A stretch of 64,000 nt of DNA from Paracoccus methylarcula (GTDB lineage Bacteria > Pseudomonadota > Alphaproteobacteria > Rhodobacterales > Rhodobacteraceae), in contig NZ_PXNQ02000010.1 of the NCBI RefSeq assembly GCF_003007735.2, forward strand, positions 62,001-126,000, read 5' to 3'. A program made the position numbers and the translations under genes. Below the pieces are notes generated by a model that saw only the letters and a list, made by a program, of their open reading frames with translations, had not been told where the DNA came from and searched no databases. Of this stretch, positions 53,494 through 62,507 are shown in pieces; the first letter of the stretch is position 1; every line of letters begins with the position of its first letter.

Positions 53494-53983
53494 TCGTCCG
53501 AGCCGGGCGGGTCCGCGATGATCCTGCCCGCCCTGAGATCGACGGTGGGGATAACGGCGCGGGTGAAGGGCAGCAGAAGCTGTTCGCGGCCGGTGACTTC
53601 AAGGATGTCGCCCGCGCGTGATCATAGATCGCGCGGACGCGGCCCAGGGACTGACCACCGGTGTCGAAGACCTCCAGCCCGATCAGGTCGGCATGGTAGA
53701 ACTCATCGTCCGGCAGCGAGGGCAGGGCTTCGCGCGGGGCCCAGAGGGTCGTGCCGCGCAGTGCCTCGGCCTGTTCACGGGTCGAGACGCCCGAGAGACG
53801 CGCGCCGATACCACCGGTGACGGGGCGGGTCAGCTTGACGGTGAAGGAGTGTTTTCCGTCCTCGGTCGTCAGCGGACCGTAGCCGGCGATGTCGCGGGGG
53901 TCCGAGCAAAAGCTTTTCAGCCGCACCTCGCCCTTGACGCCAAAGGCTCCGGCGATGGCTCCGACGCAGATCTTATCGGACAT
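53490..53983 (-). pseudogene. rimM: Ribosome maturation factor RimM, frameshifted
   Basis: The N-terminus, [20 protein letters not shown] onward, and [20 protein letters not shown] are typical RimM. After DHAR the frame is lost; restoring one G in the CCC run at 53611-53613 gives [20 protein letters not shown] and [18 protein letters not shown] with a stop at 53490 overlapping the next start (ATGA). RimM is important for 30S maturation, so a sequencing error is more likely than a true loss. Restored length is about 164 residues. Confidence 0.9.
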
Positions 53984-53986
53984 GGC

Positions 53987-54127
53987 CTATTTCTCCCCGC
54001 AAAACCCGGCGCGCAGCCGGATGCCGCCGGAAGTCTCGCACAAATCCCTTTGATGCGAACGCTCGAACATCATCCCGGCCACGAAAACGGACAGGCCGAG
54101 GAAGACAAGGCGAAACAACCGGAACAT
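53987..54127 (-). CDS. Small membrane protein between rpsP and rimM
   Basis: A 46-residue frame: MFRLFRLVFLGLSVFVAGMM followed by a Cys-containing hydrophilic tail (two cysteines). It has one hydrophobic helix, possibly an uncleaved signal. It starts 53 bp after rpsP and stops 3 bp before rimM. No clear Shine-Dalgarno sequence. I do not know a family. Confidence 0.5.
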   Translation of the reverse strand: MFRLFRLVFLGLSVFVAGMMFERSHQRDLCETSGGIRLRAGFCGEK

Positions 54128-54180
54128 GCGATGGCCGCAGCAGGCAGGCCCGGCCGGATGGCGCGGGCCTGCGCAGGCGA

Positions 54181-54552
54181 TTACTCGGCGGCTTCGTCAG
54201 CCGGAGCTTCGGCGGGTGCGGCCTTGGCGGCCTTTTCTTCGGCGCGCTTCTTGGCTTTCTCGCCGGGCTCGGCCTTTTTCATGTTCTTGCGCTCGGCCTT
54301 TTCCTTGGCGCCAGCGGCTTCGAGGAAGCGGGCGATGCGGTCGGTCGGCTGTGCGCCCTGGCCCAGCCAGTACTGGACACGTTCCATGTCCATCTTGACG
54401 CGGTCTTCGCTGTCTTTCGGCAGAAGCGGGTTATAGGTGCCCAGCTTTTCCAGGAAACGGCCGTCGCGCGGCATGCGCGAATCGGTTGCGACGATGGCGT
54501 AATGGGGGCGCTTCTTGCTGCCGCCACGGGCCAGACGGATTTTCATTGCCAT
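54181..54552 (-). CDS. rpsP: 30S ribosomal protein S16
   Basis: A 123-residue S16: [35 protein letters not shown] and [20 protein letters not shown] are conserved; an Ala/Lys/Glu-rich tail of about 40 residues is typical of alphaproteobacteria. AGGAG lies 7 bases before the ATG. First gene of the ribosomal block. Confidence 0.98.
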   Translation of the reverse strand: MAMKIRLARGGSKKRPHYAIVATDSRMPRDGRFLEKLGTYNPLLPKDSEDRVKMDMERVQYWLGQGAQPTDRIARFLEAAGAKEKAERKNMKKAEPGEKAKKRAEEKAAKAAPAEAPADEAAE

Positions 54553-54589
54553 TGGTATTCTCCTTTGAAATGGCGGGGGGAGGGCGTTT

Positions 54590-54895
54590 TCACTTGCCCT
54601 CGGGTTGCAGTCCTTCGTGATGCCGGATCACTTCGGCGATCACGAAATTCAGGAATTTGCGCGCGAATTCCGGGTCGAGATCGGCCTCGCGCGCGAGGCG
54701 TTCCAGCCGTTCGATCTGCTGCGCTTCGCGCGTCGGATCGGAGGGAGGAAGGTCATGGGCGGCCTTGAGACGGCCGACGGATTGGGTGTGCTTGAACCGT
54801 TCGGCCAGCGTATAGACGAGGATCGCGTCCAGCCGGTCGATGCTGGCGCGATGCTCTTTCAGCAATTCGGCGGCGCGGGTGACGGGATCGGTCAT
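54590..54895 (-). CDS. Chorismate mutase, AroQ type
   Basis: A 101-residue all-helical protein: [40 protein letters not shown] and [19 protein letters not shown] contain the Arg, Lys and Glu residues of AroQ active sites. It converts chorismate to prephenate for Phe/Tyr synthesis. It lies 37 bp upstream of rpsP. Confidence 0.95.
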   Translation of the reverse strand: MTDPVTRAAELLKEHRASIDRLDAILVYTLAERFKHTQSVGRLKAAHDLPPSDPTREAQQIERLERLAREADLDPEFARKFLNFVIAEVIRHHEGLQPEGK

Positions 54896-54986
54896 GCGCT
54901 GGCTCCTGTGGCTGGCTTGGCGGCGGGGGCTGTCTGCCCATGTCGCTGGCTGGTTCTTGAACCAGTGGCGCACCGACCAGCGACCC

Positions 54987-55012
54987 CCGAAGATACTTGT
55001 ATGAAAAAGAAG
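54987..55012. repeat. Dispersed intergenic repeat, copy E (inverted)
   Basis: AGATACTTGTATGAAAAAGA is a variant of the inverted copy A core, adjoining a CCCCC run (54984-54988). It lies between chorismate mutase and the first GNAT gene. Confidence 0.6.
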
Positions 55013-55019
55013 GCGGGAT

Positions 55020-55570
55020 TCATGTCGCGGTTTCCCCGATCCGGCCGGGCGCCGGGTGGCGATAGACAAGGCAGGGCTCGTCGAACTCGGGAACCGGGGC
55101 GCTGCCGTCCCGCACCGCGCCGAGGCGTTCGGCCAGCGTGATGGAGCGGGCGTTGTCCCGATGGATATAGCTGACCGCGCCACTCCAGCCGAGCACCTGA
55201 TAGGCATGGTCGCGGGCGGCCAGAGCGGCCTCGCGTGCATAGCCCTTGCCCTCGGCGGCAGAGGACCAGATCGTCCAGCCGATCTCCTGCTCGGGCCAGC
55301 CTTCGGGGAACCACGGACCGGTCATGCCGAGCGGAGTGTCATCCCCTTGCAGGGTAAAGACGAACATGCCCCAGCCACGCATGACCCAATGGCCGATGAC
55401 ATGGCCAAAGGCGCGCCAACTGTCGGATGGCTTGATCCGTGGTCCGCCGCCGATGAAGCGGGCGCGTTCCGACAGGTGGAATTCGCACCAATGCGGCCAA
55501 TCGCCGGCGTGGGCGCGCGCAGGCAGAGCCGCTCGGTCGACAGGGGCGGGGCGGGGGACAGCAGGATCAT
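55020..55570 (-). pseudogene. GNAT (RimJ/RimL-type) acetyltransferase, frameshifted
   Basis: The start MILLSPAPPLSTERLCLRAP (55570, overlapping the upstream gene by ATGA) is one base out of frame with DWPHWCEFHLSERARFIGGG and the remaining GNAT body (EGKGYAREAALAARDHAYQV, NARSITLAERLGAV). A missing G near 55500 explains it; restored length is about 183 residues. It is a tandem paralogue of the next GNAT. Confidence 0.8.
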
Positions 55571-56088
55571 GCCGGGACCTTCGCATGGCGATAGATCAGC
55601 ACCGGGTGTCCCAGCAATTCGCCTTCGCGCTCGATCGTCGCACCGAGGCGTTCGGCAAGCGCGCGCGAGCGGGTGTTCTGAGGGTCAATATGCGAGATCA
55701 GCGGCGCGAAGCCCATCGGGCCCTGGGCATGGTCGCGGGCCATGAGCGCGGCCTCATGGGCAAGGCCGCGGCCCTCGAAACCTTCATAGATATGCCAGCC
55801 GAGTTCGGGTTCGGACCAGCCCTCGGGTTTGATCACGCCAACACGGCCAGCAGTCGCGCCGCTGGCCTTGTCCTCGACGACCCAGAAGCCATAACCGAAC
55901 AGCATCCAATGGCCGACGGCCGAGGAAAAGCCGCGCCAAGCCCCCCATCGGTCGAACGGACCGCCGACGAAGCGGGCGCGTTCCGAGGCAGCGAAAGCCG
56001 CATGCGCCTCGAAATCCGACATGCGCGGTTCGCGCAGGATCAGGCGTTCGGTTTCCAGAACCGGAATATCGACGGAAAGCGTGGTCAT
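55567..56088 (-). CDS. GNAT (RimJ/RimL-type) acetyltransferase
   Basis: A 173-residue protein with ETERLILREPRMSDFEAHAA, FEGRGLAHEAALMARDHA (acetyl-CoA loop) and NTRSRALAERLGATIE. It is similar along its length to the neighbouring GNAT, suggesting tandem duplication. Its start overlaps the ffh stop (ATGA). Substrate unknown; RimJ/RimL relatives acetylate ribosomal protein N-termini. Confidence 0.92.
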   Translation of the reverse strand: MTTLSVDIPVLETERLILREPRMSDFEAHAAFAASERARFVGGPFDRWGAWRGFSSAVGHWMLFGYGFWVVEDKASGATAGRVGVIKPEGWSEPELGWHIYEGFEGRGLAHEAALMARDHAQGPMGFAPLISHIDPQNTRSRALAERLGATIEREGELLGHPVLIYRHAKVPA

Positions 56089-57581
56089 TTCTTGCCGAAC
56101 AGTCCCGACAGGCCGCCGGGCAGACCGGCCTTGCCAAGATCGCCGCCCAGGCCCTTGGGATCCTGCAGCATCTTGGTGGCTTCGGCCATTTTCGTCGGAT
56201 CGACATTCTCCATATCGGGCAGGCCGCCGCCCTTGCCGGTCATCGCGCGCATCGCTTGTTTCAGCATGCCGCCCTTGCCCATCTTGCCGAGTTTCTTCAT
56301 CGTATCAGCCATTTGGCGCTGCATCTTCAGAAGCCGGTTCAACTCGGCCACATCCAGGCCGGCGCCCAGGGCAATGCGTTTCTTGCGGCTGGCCTGCAGG
56401 ATCGCGGGATTGGCACGCTCTTTCCTGGTCATCGAGTTGATGAGCGCGACCTGGCGGCGGACGGCGCTGTCGTCCATGCCCGCCTGCTCGGCCTGCTTGG
56501 CCATCTTCTGCATGCCGGGCATCATGCCCATGATCGACTGCATGCCGCCCATCTTCTGCATCTGTTCGAGCTGGCCCTTCAGGTCGTTCATGTTGAACAG
56601 GCCCTTCTGGAAGCGCTTCATCATGCGCTCGGCCTGTTCGACCTCCAGCACTTCCTGTGCCTTCTCGACCAGCGCGACGATATCGCCCATGCCGAGAATG
56701 CGGCCAGCGACGCGCTGCGCGTCGAAGCCTTCCAGCGCGTCCATTTTCTCGCCCAGGCCCACGAAGCGGATCGGCTTGCCGGTGACGGCGCGCATGGACA
56801 GGGCCGCACCGCCGCGCCCATCGCCGTCCATCCGGGTCAGCACCACGCCCGAGACGCCGATCTTGCCGTCGAACTCGGTGGCGACATTGACCGCGTCCTG
56901 CCCGGTGAGGCCATCGACGACCAGCAGGGTCTCGCGCGGCTGCGCGATGTCGCGAACCGCCTGAACCTCATCCATCAGCACCTGGTCGATATGCAGCCGG
57001 CCAGCGGTATCCAGCATGAAGACGTCATAGCCGCCCAAGGCCGCCTGCTGCTTGGCGCGCTTGGCGATCTGGGTGGCGGTCTCGCCCGGCACGATGGGCA
57101 GGGTATCGACGCCGATCTGCTGACCGAGGATCGCAAGCTGCTCCATCGCCGCCGGGCGGTTGGTGTCGAGGCTGGCCATCAGCACGCGCTTCTTCTCGCG
57201 CTCCTTCAGGCGTTTGGCGAGTTTCGCGGTGGTGGTCGTCTTGCCCGAGCCCTGCAGGCCGACCATCAGGATCGGGGCGGGCGGGTTGTCGATGCGCAGG
57301 GCTTCGGGTTCGTCCTCGCCCTGCAGGACCTTGATCAACTCGTCATGGACGATCTTGACGACCTGCTGGCCGGGAGTGACGGATTTCGTGACCGCCGCGC
57401 CGGTGGCCTTCTGCGTCACCGATTTCACGAAACTGCGGGCGACCGGCAGCGAGACATCCGCCTCGAGCAGCGCGACCCGCACTTCGCGCATGGCGGCGGT
57501 GACGTCGTCCTCGGACAATGCGCCCTGCTTGGTCAGCCGGTCGAAGACTCCGCCAAGCCGGTCGGATAGGTTCTCGAACAT
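56085..57581 (-). CDS. ffh: Signal recognition particle GTPase Ffh
   Basis: A 498-residue SRP54: N domain (MFENLSDRLGGVFDRLTKQG), G domain with GLQGSGKTTTTAKLA, DTAGRLHID and TRMDGDGRGGAAL, and a Met-rich M domain (MQKMGGMQSIMGMMPGMQKM) that binds 4.5S RNA and signal sequences. ATG 57581 follows CAGGAGG. It heads the GNAT pair on the minus strand. Confidence 0.98.
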   Translation of the reverse strand: MFENLSDRLGGVFDRLTKQGALSEDDVTAAMREVRVALLEADVSLPVARSFVKSVTQKATGAAVTKSVTPGQQVVKIVHDELIKVLQGEDEPEALRIDNPPAPILMVGLQGSGKTTTTAKLAKRLKEREKKRVLMASLDTNRPAAMEQLAILGQQIGVDTLPIVPGETATQIAKRAKQQAALGGYDVFMLDTAGRLHIDQVLMDEVQAVRDIAQPRETLLVVDGLTGQDAVNVATEFDGKIGVSGVVLTRMDGDGRGGAALSMRAVTGKPIRFVGLGEKMDALEGFDAQRVAGRILGMGDIVALVEKAQEVLEVEQAERMMKRFQKGLFNMNDLKGQLEQMQKMGGMQSIMGMMPGMQKMAKQAEQAGMDDSAVRRQVALINSMTRKERANPAILQASRKKRIALGAGLDVAELNRLLKMQRQMADTMKKLGKMGKGGMLKQAMRAMTGKGGGLPDMENVDPTKMAEATKMLQDPKGLGGDLGKAGLPGGLSGLFGKK

Positions 57582-57672
57582 GGGCCGGGCCTCCTGAGCT
57601 CCGATGAATGGCCCGACGGGCCGGTGCAAAACACGAATGCCCCCGTGGGCGCAACGCGCTGACGGGGGGCGA

Positions 57673-57712
57673 TCCCCGCAAGTTACGGGGACCGGAAGGG
57701 TGGTCCTTCCGG
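57673..57712. promoter_or_regulatory. Paired hairpins in ffh leader
   Basis: CCCCG/CGGGG (57674-57690) and CCGGAAGG/CCTTCCGG (57692-57712) are adjacent perfect stems about 90-130 bases upstream of the ffh ATG. They could form a leader structure or a terminator for upstream transcripts. The rest of 57582-57801 has no gene. Confidence 0.4.
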
Positions 57713-57801
57713 GAATCCGCAGCGTGATAGGCCGGGCTGCGGAGAATGTCAATGCCGGGCGATCCGGCGTGTCAGACCACCCATATCATCACGGATGCGA
57801 A

Positions 57802-58098
57802 TCAGGGCTTCTTGTCGCGCCGGATAACCTCGCAAACCGAGATGTCATATTCATCGAACCAGGTCTCGCGGCCGTGTTTTCTTGCCTCGAGATGTTCCGG
57901 GTGGTTGGCCCATGCTTGCTGATGCTCATCGCTGGTGAATTCGACGATGGTGACCTGCTCGCCATCGTCGGCGCGAAATGTCTTGATCAAGACGAAGCCC
58001 GGCATCCGGCTGCCGATCTCTGCCATCTTCTTGCCGGTTTCGACATAAGCTTGGCGAGTTTCCTCGTGAACACGTGAGCGAAAGACAGTGATTGGCAT
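57802..58098 (-). CDS. Antibiotic biosynthesis monooxygenase-like (ABM fold) protein
   Basis: A 98-residue dimeric alpha/beta-barrel type protein: MPITVFRSRVHEETRQAYVE, FVLIKTFRADDGEQVTIVEF and HPEHLEARKHGRETWFDEYD fit the ABM/YdhR-like pattern. Function unknown; related proteins act on quinone-like or haem substrates. ATG 58098 was chosen as the family N-terminus. Confidence 0.7.
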   Translation of the reverse strand: MPITVFRSRVHEETRQAYVETGKKMAEIGSRMPGFVLIKTFRADDGEQVTIVEFTSDEHQQAWANHPEHLEARKHGRETWFDEYDISVCEVIRRDKKP

Positions 58099-58270
58099 TC
58101 CGGTATCCCTTGAGACCGGTATCCCTTGAAGCATGAAACTGGGCAACATCCCGGCTTTTTCCGGTAAAAACACCCGCTGTCAATCCCGGCGGGGGCAGGC
58201 GGGATATGCCGTCATCATTCATGGGGCGGCGCAACTCGGGACAAGCGGAACCCCGGTTGCGCCTGCAGGA

Positions 58271-58858
58271 TCAGGCCGCCAATGCGCTCACCGCCTCTTG
58301 CGCGCGGGCAAGGCCGGCGTCGCGATCCATCGCCAGGCGGTCGGCGGCGACGAAGGTGACATCGGTGATGCCGAGGAAGCCCAGCATGTGGCGCAGGTAA
58401 TCCGAGGCGAAGTCGACCTCCGATCCGATCGGCGTGCCGGCCGCGCTATAGGCGATGATGGCGCGCTTGCCCTTCAGCAGGCCTTCGGGGCCGGCCTCGG
58501 TATAGCGAAAGCTGATCCCGGCGCGGGCGATCTGGTCGATCCAGTTCTTCAGTTGCGCGGACAGGGTGAAATTGTAGATGGGCGAGCCGATCACCAGCAC
58601 ATCCGCGTCCTGCACCTCTTTCAGATAGGCGTCCGAGGTCGCGACCAGTTTCTGCTGCTCTGCCGTCGGGTTCTCGGGGGCGAGGCGGACGGCCTTGTAC
58701 CAGTCGGTATCGATCGCGGGGACGCCTTCGTTCAGGTCGCGATAGGTGACGGTCGCAGCCGGGTTGTCGGTTTTCAGTTTCGCCACGATATCGGCGGTCA
58801 GCTTGCGCGAGATGGATTCCTCGCCGGTCACGGCGCTGTCGAGATGAAGAATATGCAT
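58271..58858 (-). CDS. azoR: FMN-dependent NADH-azoreductase
   Basis: A 195-residue flavodoxin-fold enzyme: ILHLDSAVTGEESISRKL binds FMN phosphate, VIGSPIYNFTLSAQLKNWID is the family signature, and YLRHMLGFLGITDVTFVAAD is conserved. It reduces quinones and azo compounds with NADH. It is divergent from a LysR gene. Confidence 0.93.
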   Translation of the reverse strand: MHILHLDSAVTGEESISRKLTADIVAKLKTDNPAATVTYRDLNEGVPAIDTDWYKAVRLAPENPTAEQQKLVATSDAYLKEVQDADVLVIGSPIYNFTLSAQLKNWIDQIARAGISFRYTEAGPEGLLKGKRAIIAYSAAGTPIGSEVDFASDYLRHMLGFLGITDVTFVAADRLAMDRDAGLARAQEAVSALAA

Positions 58859-58956
58859 GTCTGTCGATCCTCTTGGTTTGGCGTTGAGCAAGAATTAAGA
58901 CTTTGCATGGGCGAACGGAATAGCGATAAATGCGCAATGTCTGTGCGGAGGTGCAC

Positions 58957-59835
58957 ATGAATATCGAAAGCTGGGACGATATCCGCACGGCTCTGGCCGT
59001 GGCGCGCACGGGAACGGTCAGCGGCGCGGCCGAGGCCCTGGGCGTGCATCATGCGACGGTGATCCGCCGCGTGGATGCGTTGGAAAAGCAGTTGGGCGCC
59101 AAGCTGTTCCAGCGGCATACCCGCGGCTATGCGCTGACCGAGGCGGGGCAGGTCCTGCTGCGCAGCGCGGGCGAGGCGGATGAGCGTTTCGCGCAGATGG
59201 CCTCGAACATCGCCGGGGCAGGCGACCGGATAGAGGGGGAACTGGTGGTGACTTCGCTGCCCGAGCTCTCTGATCTGGTCATGCCGCGCCTGCTTGCGCT
59301 GTTGCGGCGGAATCCCGGTTTGCGGTTGCGTTATGTCACCGCTGCGCGGCTCTACCGGCTTTCGACCGGAGAGGCGCATATCGCCATCCGCGCCGGGGCG
59401 AAACCGGACGAGCCGGATTACGTCGTGCGGCAGTTGGCGGTGCTGCCATCCCGGCTTTACGCGGCGCCCGCCTATCTGGAAGCCCATGGTCCGGTGGATG
59501 ATCTGGCGCAGCATCGTTTTGCCATACCCCCGCCGGGGGCCGGAGGAGAGCGGGCCCCCTATATGCGCTGGCTGCAGGAACGCGTCCCCGAGGAATGTCT
59601 TGTCTTTGTCAGCAATGATCATGACGCCATAGAGGCTGTCGTCCGCGACGGGCAGGCTCTTGGGGTGCTGATGGATGCGCGGACGGAAGGGCTGGTCGAG
59701 GTCATGGCCCTCGCGGAATGGGATTCGCATCTCTGGCTCGTGACCCATGTCGACCTGCATCGCACGCCGAAGGTGCAGGCCGCGCTGGAGGCGTTGCGCG
59801 GTGGTGGAAAGAGGCAAGCTGTGCAAGGCAATTGA
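58957..59835 (+). CDS. LysR-family regulator (divergent from azoreductase)
   Basis: A 292-residue LysR: ALAVARTGTVSGAAEALGVH is the helix-turn-helix, KLFQRHTRGYALTEAGQVLL the wing, and GELVVTSLPELSDLVMPRLL opens the effector domain. Divergence from azoR over 98 bp suggests it regulates that gene. The next 171 bases (59836-60006) have no gene I can support. Confidence 0.92.
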   Translation: MNIESWDDIRTALAVARTGTVSGAAEALGVHHATVIRRVDALEKQLGAKLFQRHTRGYALTEAGQVLLRSAGEADERFAQMASNIAGAGDRIEGELVVTSLPELSDLVMPRLLALLRRNPGLRLRYVTAARLYRLSTGEAHIAIRAGAKPDEPDYVVRQLAVLPSRLYAAPAYLEAHGPVDDLAQHRFAIPPPGAGGERAPYMRWLQERVPEECLVFVSNDHDAIEAVVRDGQALGVLMDARTEGLVEVMALAEWDSHLWLVTHVDLHRTPKVQAALEALRGGGKRQAVQGN

Positions 59836-60006
59836 ATGCCACGCCCGTTTCCTGCGCCCCGTCACGCCATCGAGCGGCTATATCCATATCGGTCATCGCG
59901 ATGCGGGAGGGCGGGACGCCATGCAGATCCGGCGACTGAAATGCCATCTGTTCCCTTCCATCTGCACCGGCCATGACGCAGACTGCGCCGGAAGAGGAGC
60001 CGAGAG

Positions 60007-60585
60007 ATGACCCAATCCCCCCCGCCGATCAGCCGTTTTCCCGTTCCCGATCTGGACAGCCTGCCCGACGATATCCGCCAGACCATCGAGAAGGTGGCCG
60101 AGAAATCGGGCTTTGTGCCCAATGTCTTCCTGGCGCTCGCCCATCGCCCGGCCGAGTTCCGCGCCTTCTTCGCCTATCACGACGCGCTGATGGACAGTGA
60201 CGAGGGGCTCAGCAAGGCCGAGCGCGAATTGATCGTGGTCGCGACAAGCGGGCTCAACCGGTGCCAGTATTGCGTGGTGGCGCATGGGGCGATCCTGCGC
60301 ATCCGGGCGAAGGATCCGTTCATCGCCGATCAGGTGGCGGTCAACTGGCGCAAGGCGGATCTGAGCAAGCGGCAGCGGGCGATGCTGACCTATGCCGAGA
60401 AGGTGGCGCTGAACGCGCAGGAGATCGGCGACGAGGACCACCGGGCGCTGGCAGAGGCCGGTTTCAGCGCCGACGAGATCTGGGATATCGGAGCCATCGC
60501 CGCGTTTTTCGGCATGTCGAACCGGCTGGTGAATGCGGGCGATATCCGGCCCAATGACGAGTTCTACATGCTGGGACGGCAATGA
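60007..60585 (+). CDS. AhpD-like carboxymuconolactone decarboxylase/peroxidase-related protein
   Basis: A 192-residue helical protein with the CxxC motif RCQYCVVAHG typical of AhpD-type disulfide reductases, and SGFVPNVFLALAHRPAEFRA at the N-terminus, as in the uncharacterised peroxidase-related family. It may reduce peroxides or peroxiredoxins. The stop overlaps the following EamA gene start. Confidence 0.9.
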   Translation: MTQSPPPISRFPVPDLDSLPDDIRQTIEKVAEKSGFVPNVFLALAHRPAEFRAFFAYHDALMDSDEGLSKAERELIVVATSGLNRCQYCVVAHGAILRIRAKDPFIADQVAVNWRKADLSKRQRAMLTYAEKVALNAQEIGDEDHRALAEAGFSADEIWDIGAIAAFFGMSNRLVNAGDIRPNDEFYMLGRQ

Positions 60586-61526
60586 GGGCGCCGCTTGCGC
60601 CCGAGCCGCGGCTGGCCCGGCCCGGGATCAATCCACAGATGGAGGCCGCCGATTGGGCGCAGCTTTTGCTGCTGTCGCTTTTGTGGGGCGGCTCGTTCTT
60701 CCTGATCGCGGTCTCGGTCACCGGGTTGCCAGTGCTGAGCATCGTCGCGATCCGGTTGGGCGTCGCGGCGATGGTGCTGTGGCTGATCGTGCTGGCGACG
60801 GGGCGCAGGTTGCCGCGCGCGCCGGGGATATGGGCGGCTTTCCTTGTCATGGGCATCCTGAACAACGCCATCCCCTTCGGGCTGATTGTCTGGGGACAGA
60901 CCTCGATTCCCTCGGGGCTGGCCTCGATCTTGAACGCGACCACGCCCTTGTGGACTGTGATCGTCTCGGGGTTGCTGCTGAGCGACGAGGGTTTCAGCGC
61001 CCGCAAGCTGGCCGGTGTTGTGCTGGGGCTTGGCGGGGTCGCCGTCATGATCGGGCTGGATACGCTGGCCGGGCTGGGGCATGCGATCTGGGCGCAACTG
61101 GCGATCCTGGGGGCGGCGCTGTCCTATGCCTTCGCCAATGTCTTCGGGAGGAGGTTCCGGTCCATGGGGCTCGACCCGGTGGTCACGGCGGCAGGGATGG
61201 TCACCGGATCGAGTGCGCTGCTGATCCCTCTGGCGCTATCGGTCGATGGCTGGCCCGGGGCGGAAGTGCCCGGACAGGTCTGGCTCGCCGCCATCGTTCT
61301 GGGCGTGCTCAGCACCGGCTTTGCCTATGTGCTGTATTTCCGCGTGCTGGCACGGGCGGGGGCCACGAATATCTCGCTGGTGACCTTCCTTGTCCCGGTC
61401 TCCGCGGTCCTGTTGGGATGGCTGTTCCTTGCCGAGACCCTGGGAGCGGCGCATCTGCTGGGCGTCGCCCTGATCGCCCTGGGGCTGGCACTGATCGACG
61501 GGCGGCTGTTCGGAGGGCGCAAATGA
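60582..61526 (+). CDS. EamA-family (DMT) transporter
   Basis: A 314-residue protein with 10 helices in two EamA repeats: LLLSLLWGGSFFLIAVSVTG at the start and FLVPVSAVLLGWLFLAETLG in the second half. DMT carriers export metabolites, often amino acids. It overlaps both the AhpD-like gene and the next transporter (ATGA), forming an operon. Confidence 0.92.
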   Translation: MRAPLAPEPRLARPGINPQMEAADWAQLLLLSLLWGGSFFLIAVSVTGLPVLSIVAIRLGVAAMVLWLIVLATGRRLPRAPGIWAAFLVMGILNNAIPFGLIVWGQTSIPSGLASILNATTPLWTVIVSGLLLSDEGFSARKLAGVVLGLGGVAVMIGLDTLAGLGHAIWAQLAILGAALSYAFANVFGRRFRSMGLDPVVTAAGMVTGSSALLIPLALSVDGWPGAEVPGQVWLAAIVLGVLSTGFAYVLYFRVLARAGATNISLVTFLVPVSAVLLGWLFLAETLGAAHLLGVALIALGLALIDGRLFGGRK

Positions 61527-62425
61527 GTGTCGCGGTGCCTCGGCAAGAGGCCCTGCGCGGGCATGCGGCGATGCTGCTGTTCTCGGCGCTGGTGGCGGGG
61601 TCGTTCTCGCTTGGCGCGCGGGCGGCCAACCTGATCGATCCGGCGGCAATCAACGCGGTGCGTTTCGTCATCGCCGCCGGGGTAATCGGAGCGGTGGCGC
61701 TGGCCGGTCCCGGCATCCCACGAAAGGCGCTGCATGCACCGTGGAGATACCTGCTGCTGGGCGGCATCTTTTCCAGCTATTTCGTGCTGATGTTCGAGGG
61801 GCTCAAGACCGCCAGCCCGGTCTCTGCCAGTGCCGTCTTCACGCTGACGCCGCTGATCGCCGCCGGTTTCGGATGGCTGGTCATGCGGCAGCGGCTGACC
61901 CGGCGGATGGCGGCGGCGATGACGCTTGGCGCCGTGGGGGCGCTATGGGTGATCTTCCGCGGCGACATCGCCGCGATGCTGCGGCTGGAACTGGGGCGCG
62001 GAGAACTGATCTACCTGCTGGGCTGCGTGGCGCATGCGCTGTATATCCCGCTGGTGCGGCGATTGAACCGGGGCGAAAGCTCGGTCGTGTTCACGCTCGG
62101 CACGCTGGTCGCGGGGGCCATCCTGCTGCTGATCTGGGGATGGCGGGCCATCGGTGCGACGGCATGGGCGGATTTGCCGGCGATCGTCTGGATCACCCTG
62201 TTCTACGTCTCGCTCTTTGCCAGCGCCACGACATTCGTGCTGGTCCAGTTCGCCTCGCTGCGGCTGCCTGCCGCCAAGGTCATGGCCTATACCTACCTGA
62301 CCCCCGCATGGGTGATCGCGCTCGAGTCCCTGCTGGGGCAGGGCCTGCCCGGAGGCATCGTGCTGCCCGGCGTGGCGGTGACGCTGCTGGCCCTGTGGCT
62401 GCTGCTGGAGGGCGATGACGGCTGA
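61523..62425 (+). CDS. EamA-family (DMT) transporter
   Basis: A 300-residue, 10-helix DMT protein: INAVRFVIAAGVIGAVALAG, ASAVFTLTPLIAAGFGWLVM and LPAAKVMAYTYLTPAWVIAL. It is adjacent to another EamA gene but not closely similar, so they may work separately or as a heteromer. The substrate is unknown. Confidence 0.92.
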   Translation: MSVAVPRQEALRGHAAMLLFSALVAGSFSLGARAANLIDPAAINAVRFVIAAGVIGAVALAGPGIPRKALHAPWRYLLLGGIFSSYFVLMFEGLKTASPVSASAVFTLTPLIAAGFGWLVMRQRLTRRMAAAMTLGAVGALWVIFRGDIAAMLRLELGRGELIYLLGCVAHALYIPLVRRLNRGESSVVFTLGTLVAGAILLLIWGWRAIGATAWADLPAIVWITLFYVSLFASATTFVLVQFASLRLPAAKVMAYTYLTPAWVIALESLLGQGLPGGIVLPGVAVTLLALWLLLEGDDG

Positions 62426-62507
62426 CCGGCGATCGGACGAGGCCGCTTTTCATCCCCTCGCGCAGCCGCTAGGTTCCGCGCGGACAAACGAGGCAAAGAG
62501 GCAGTCG

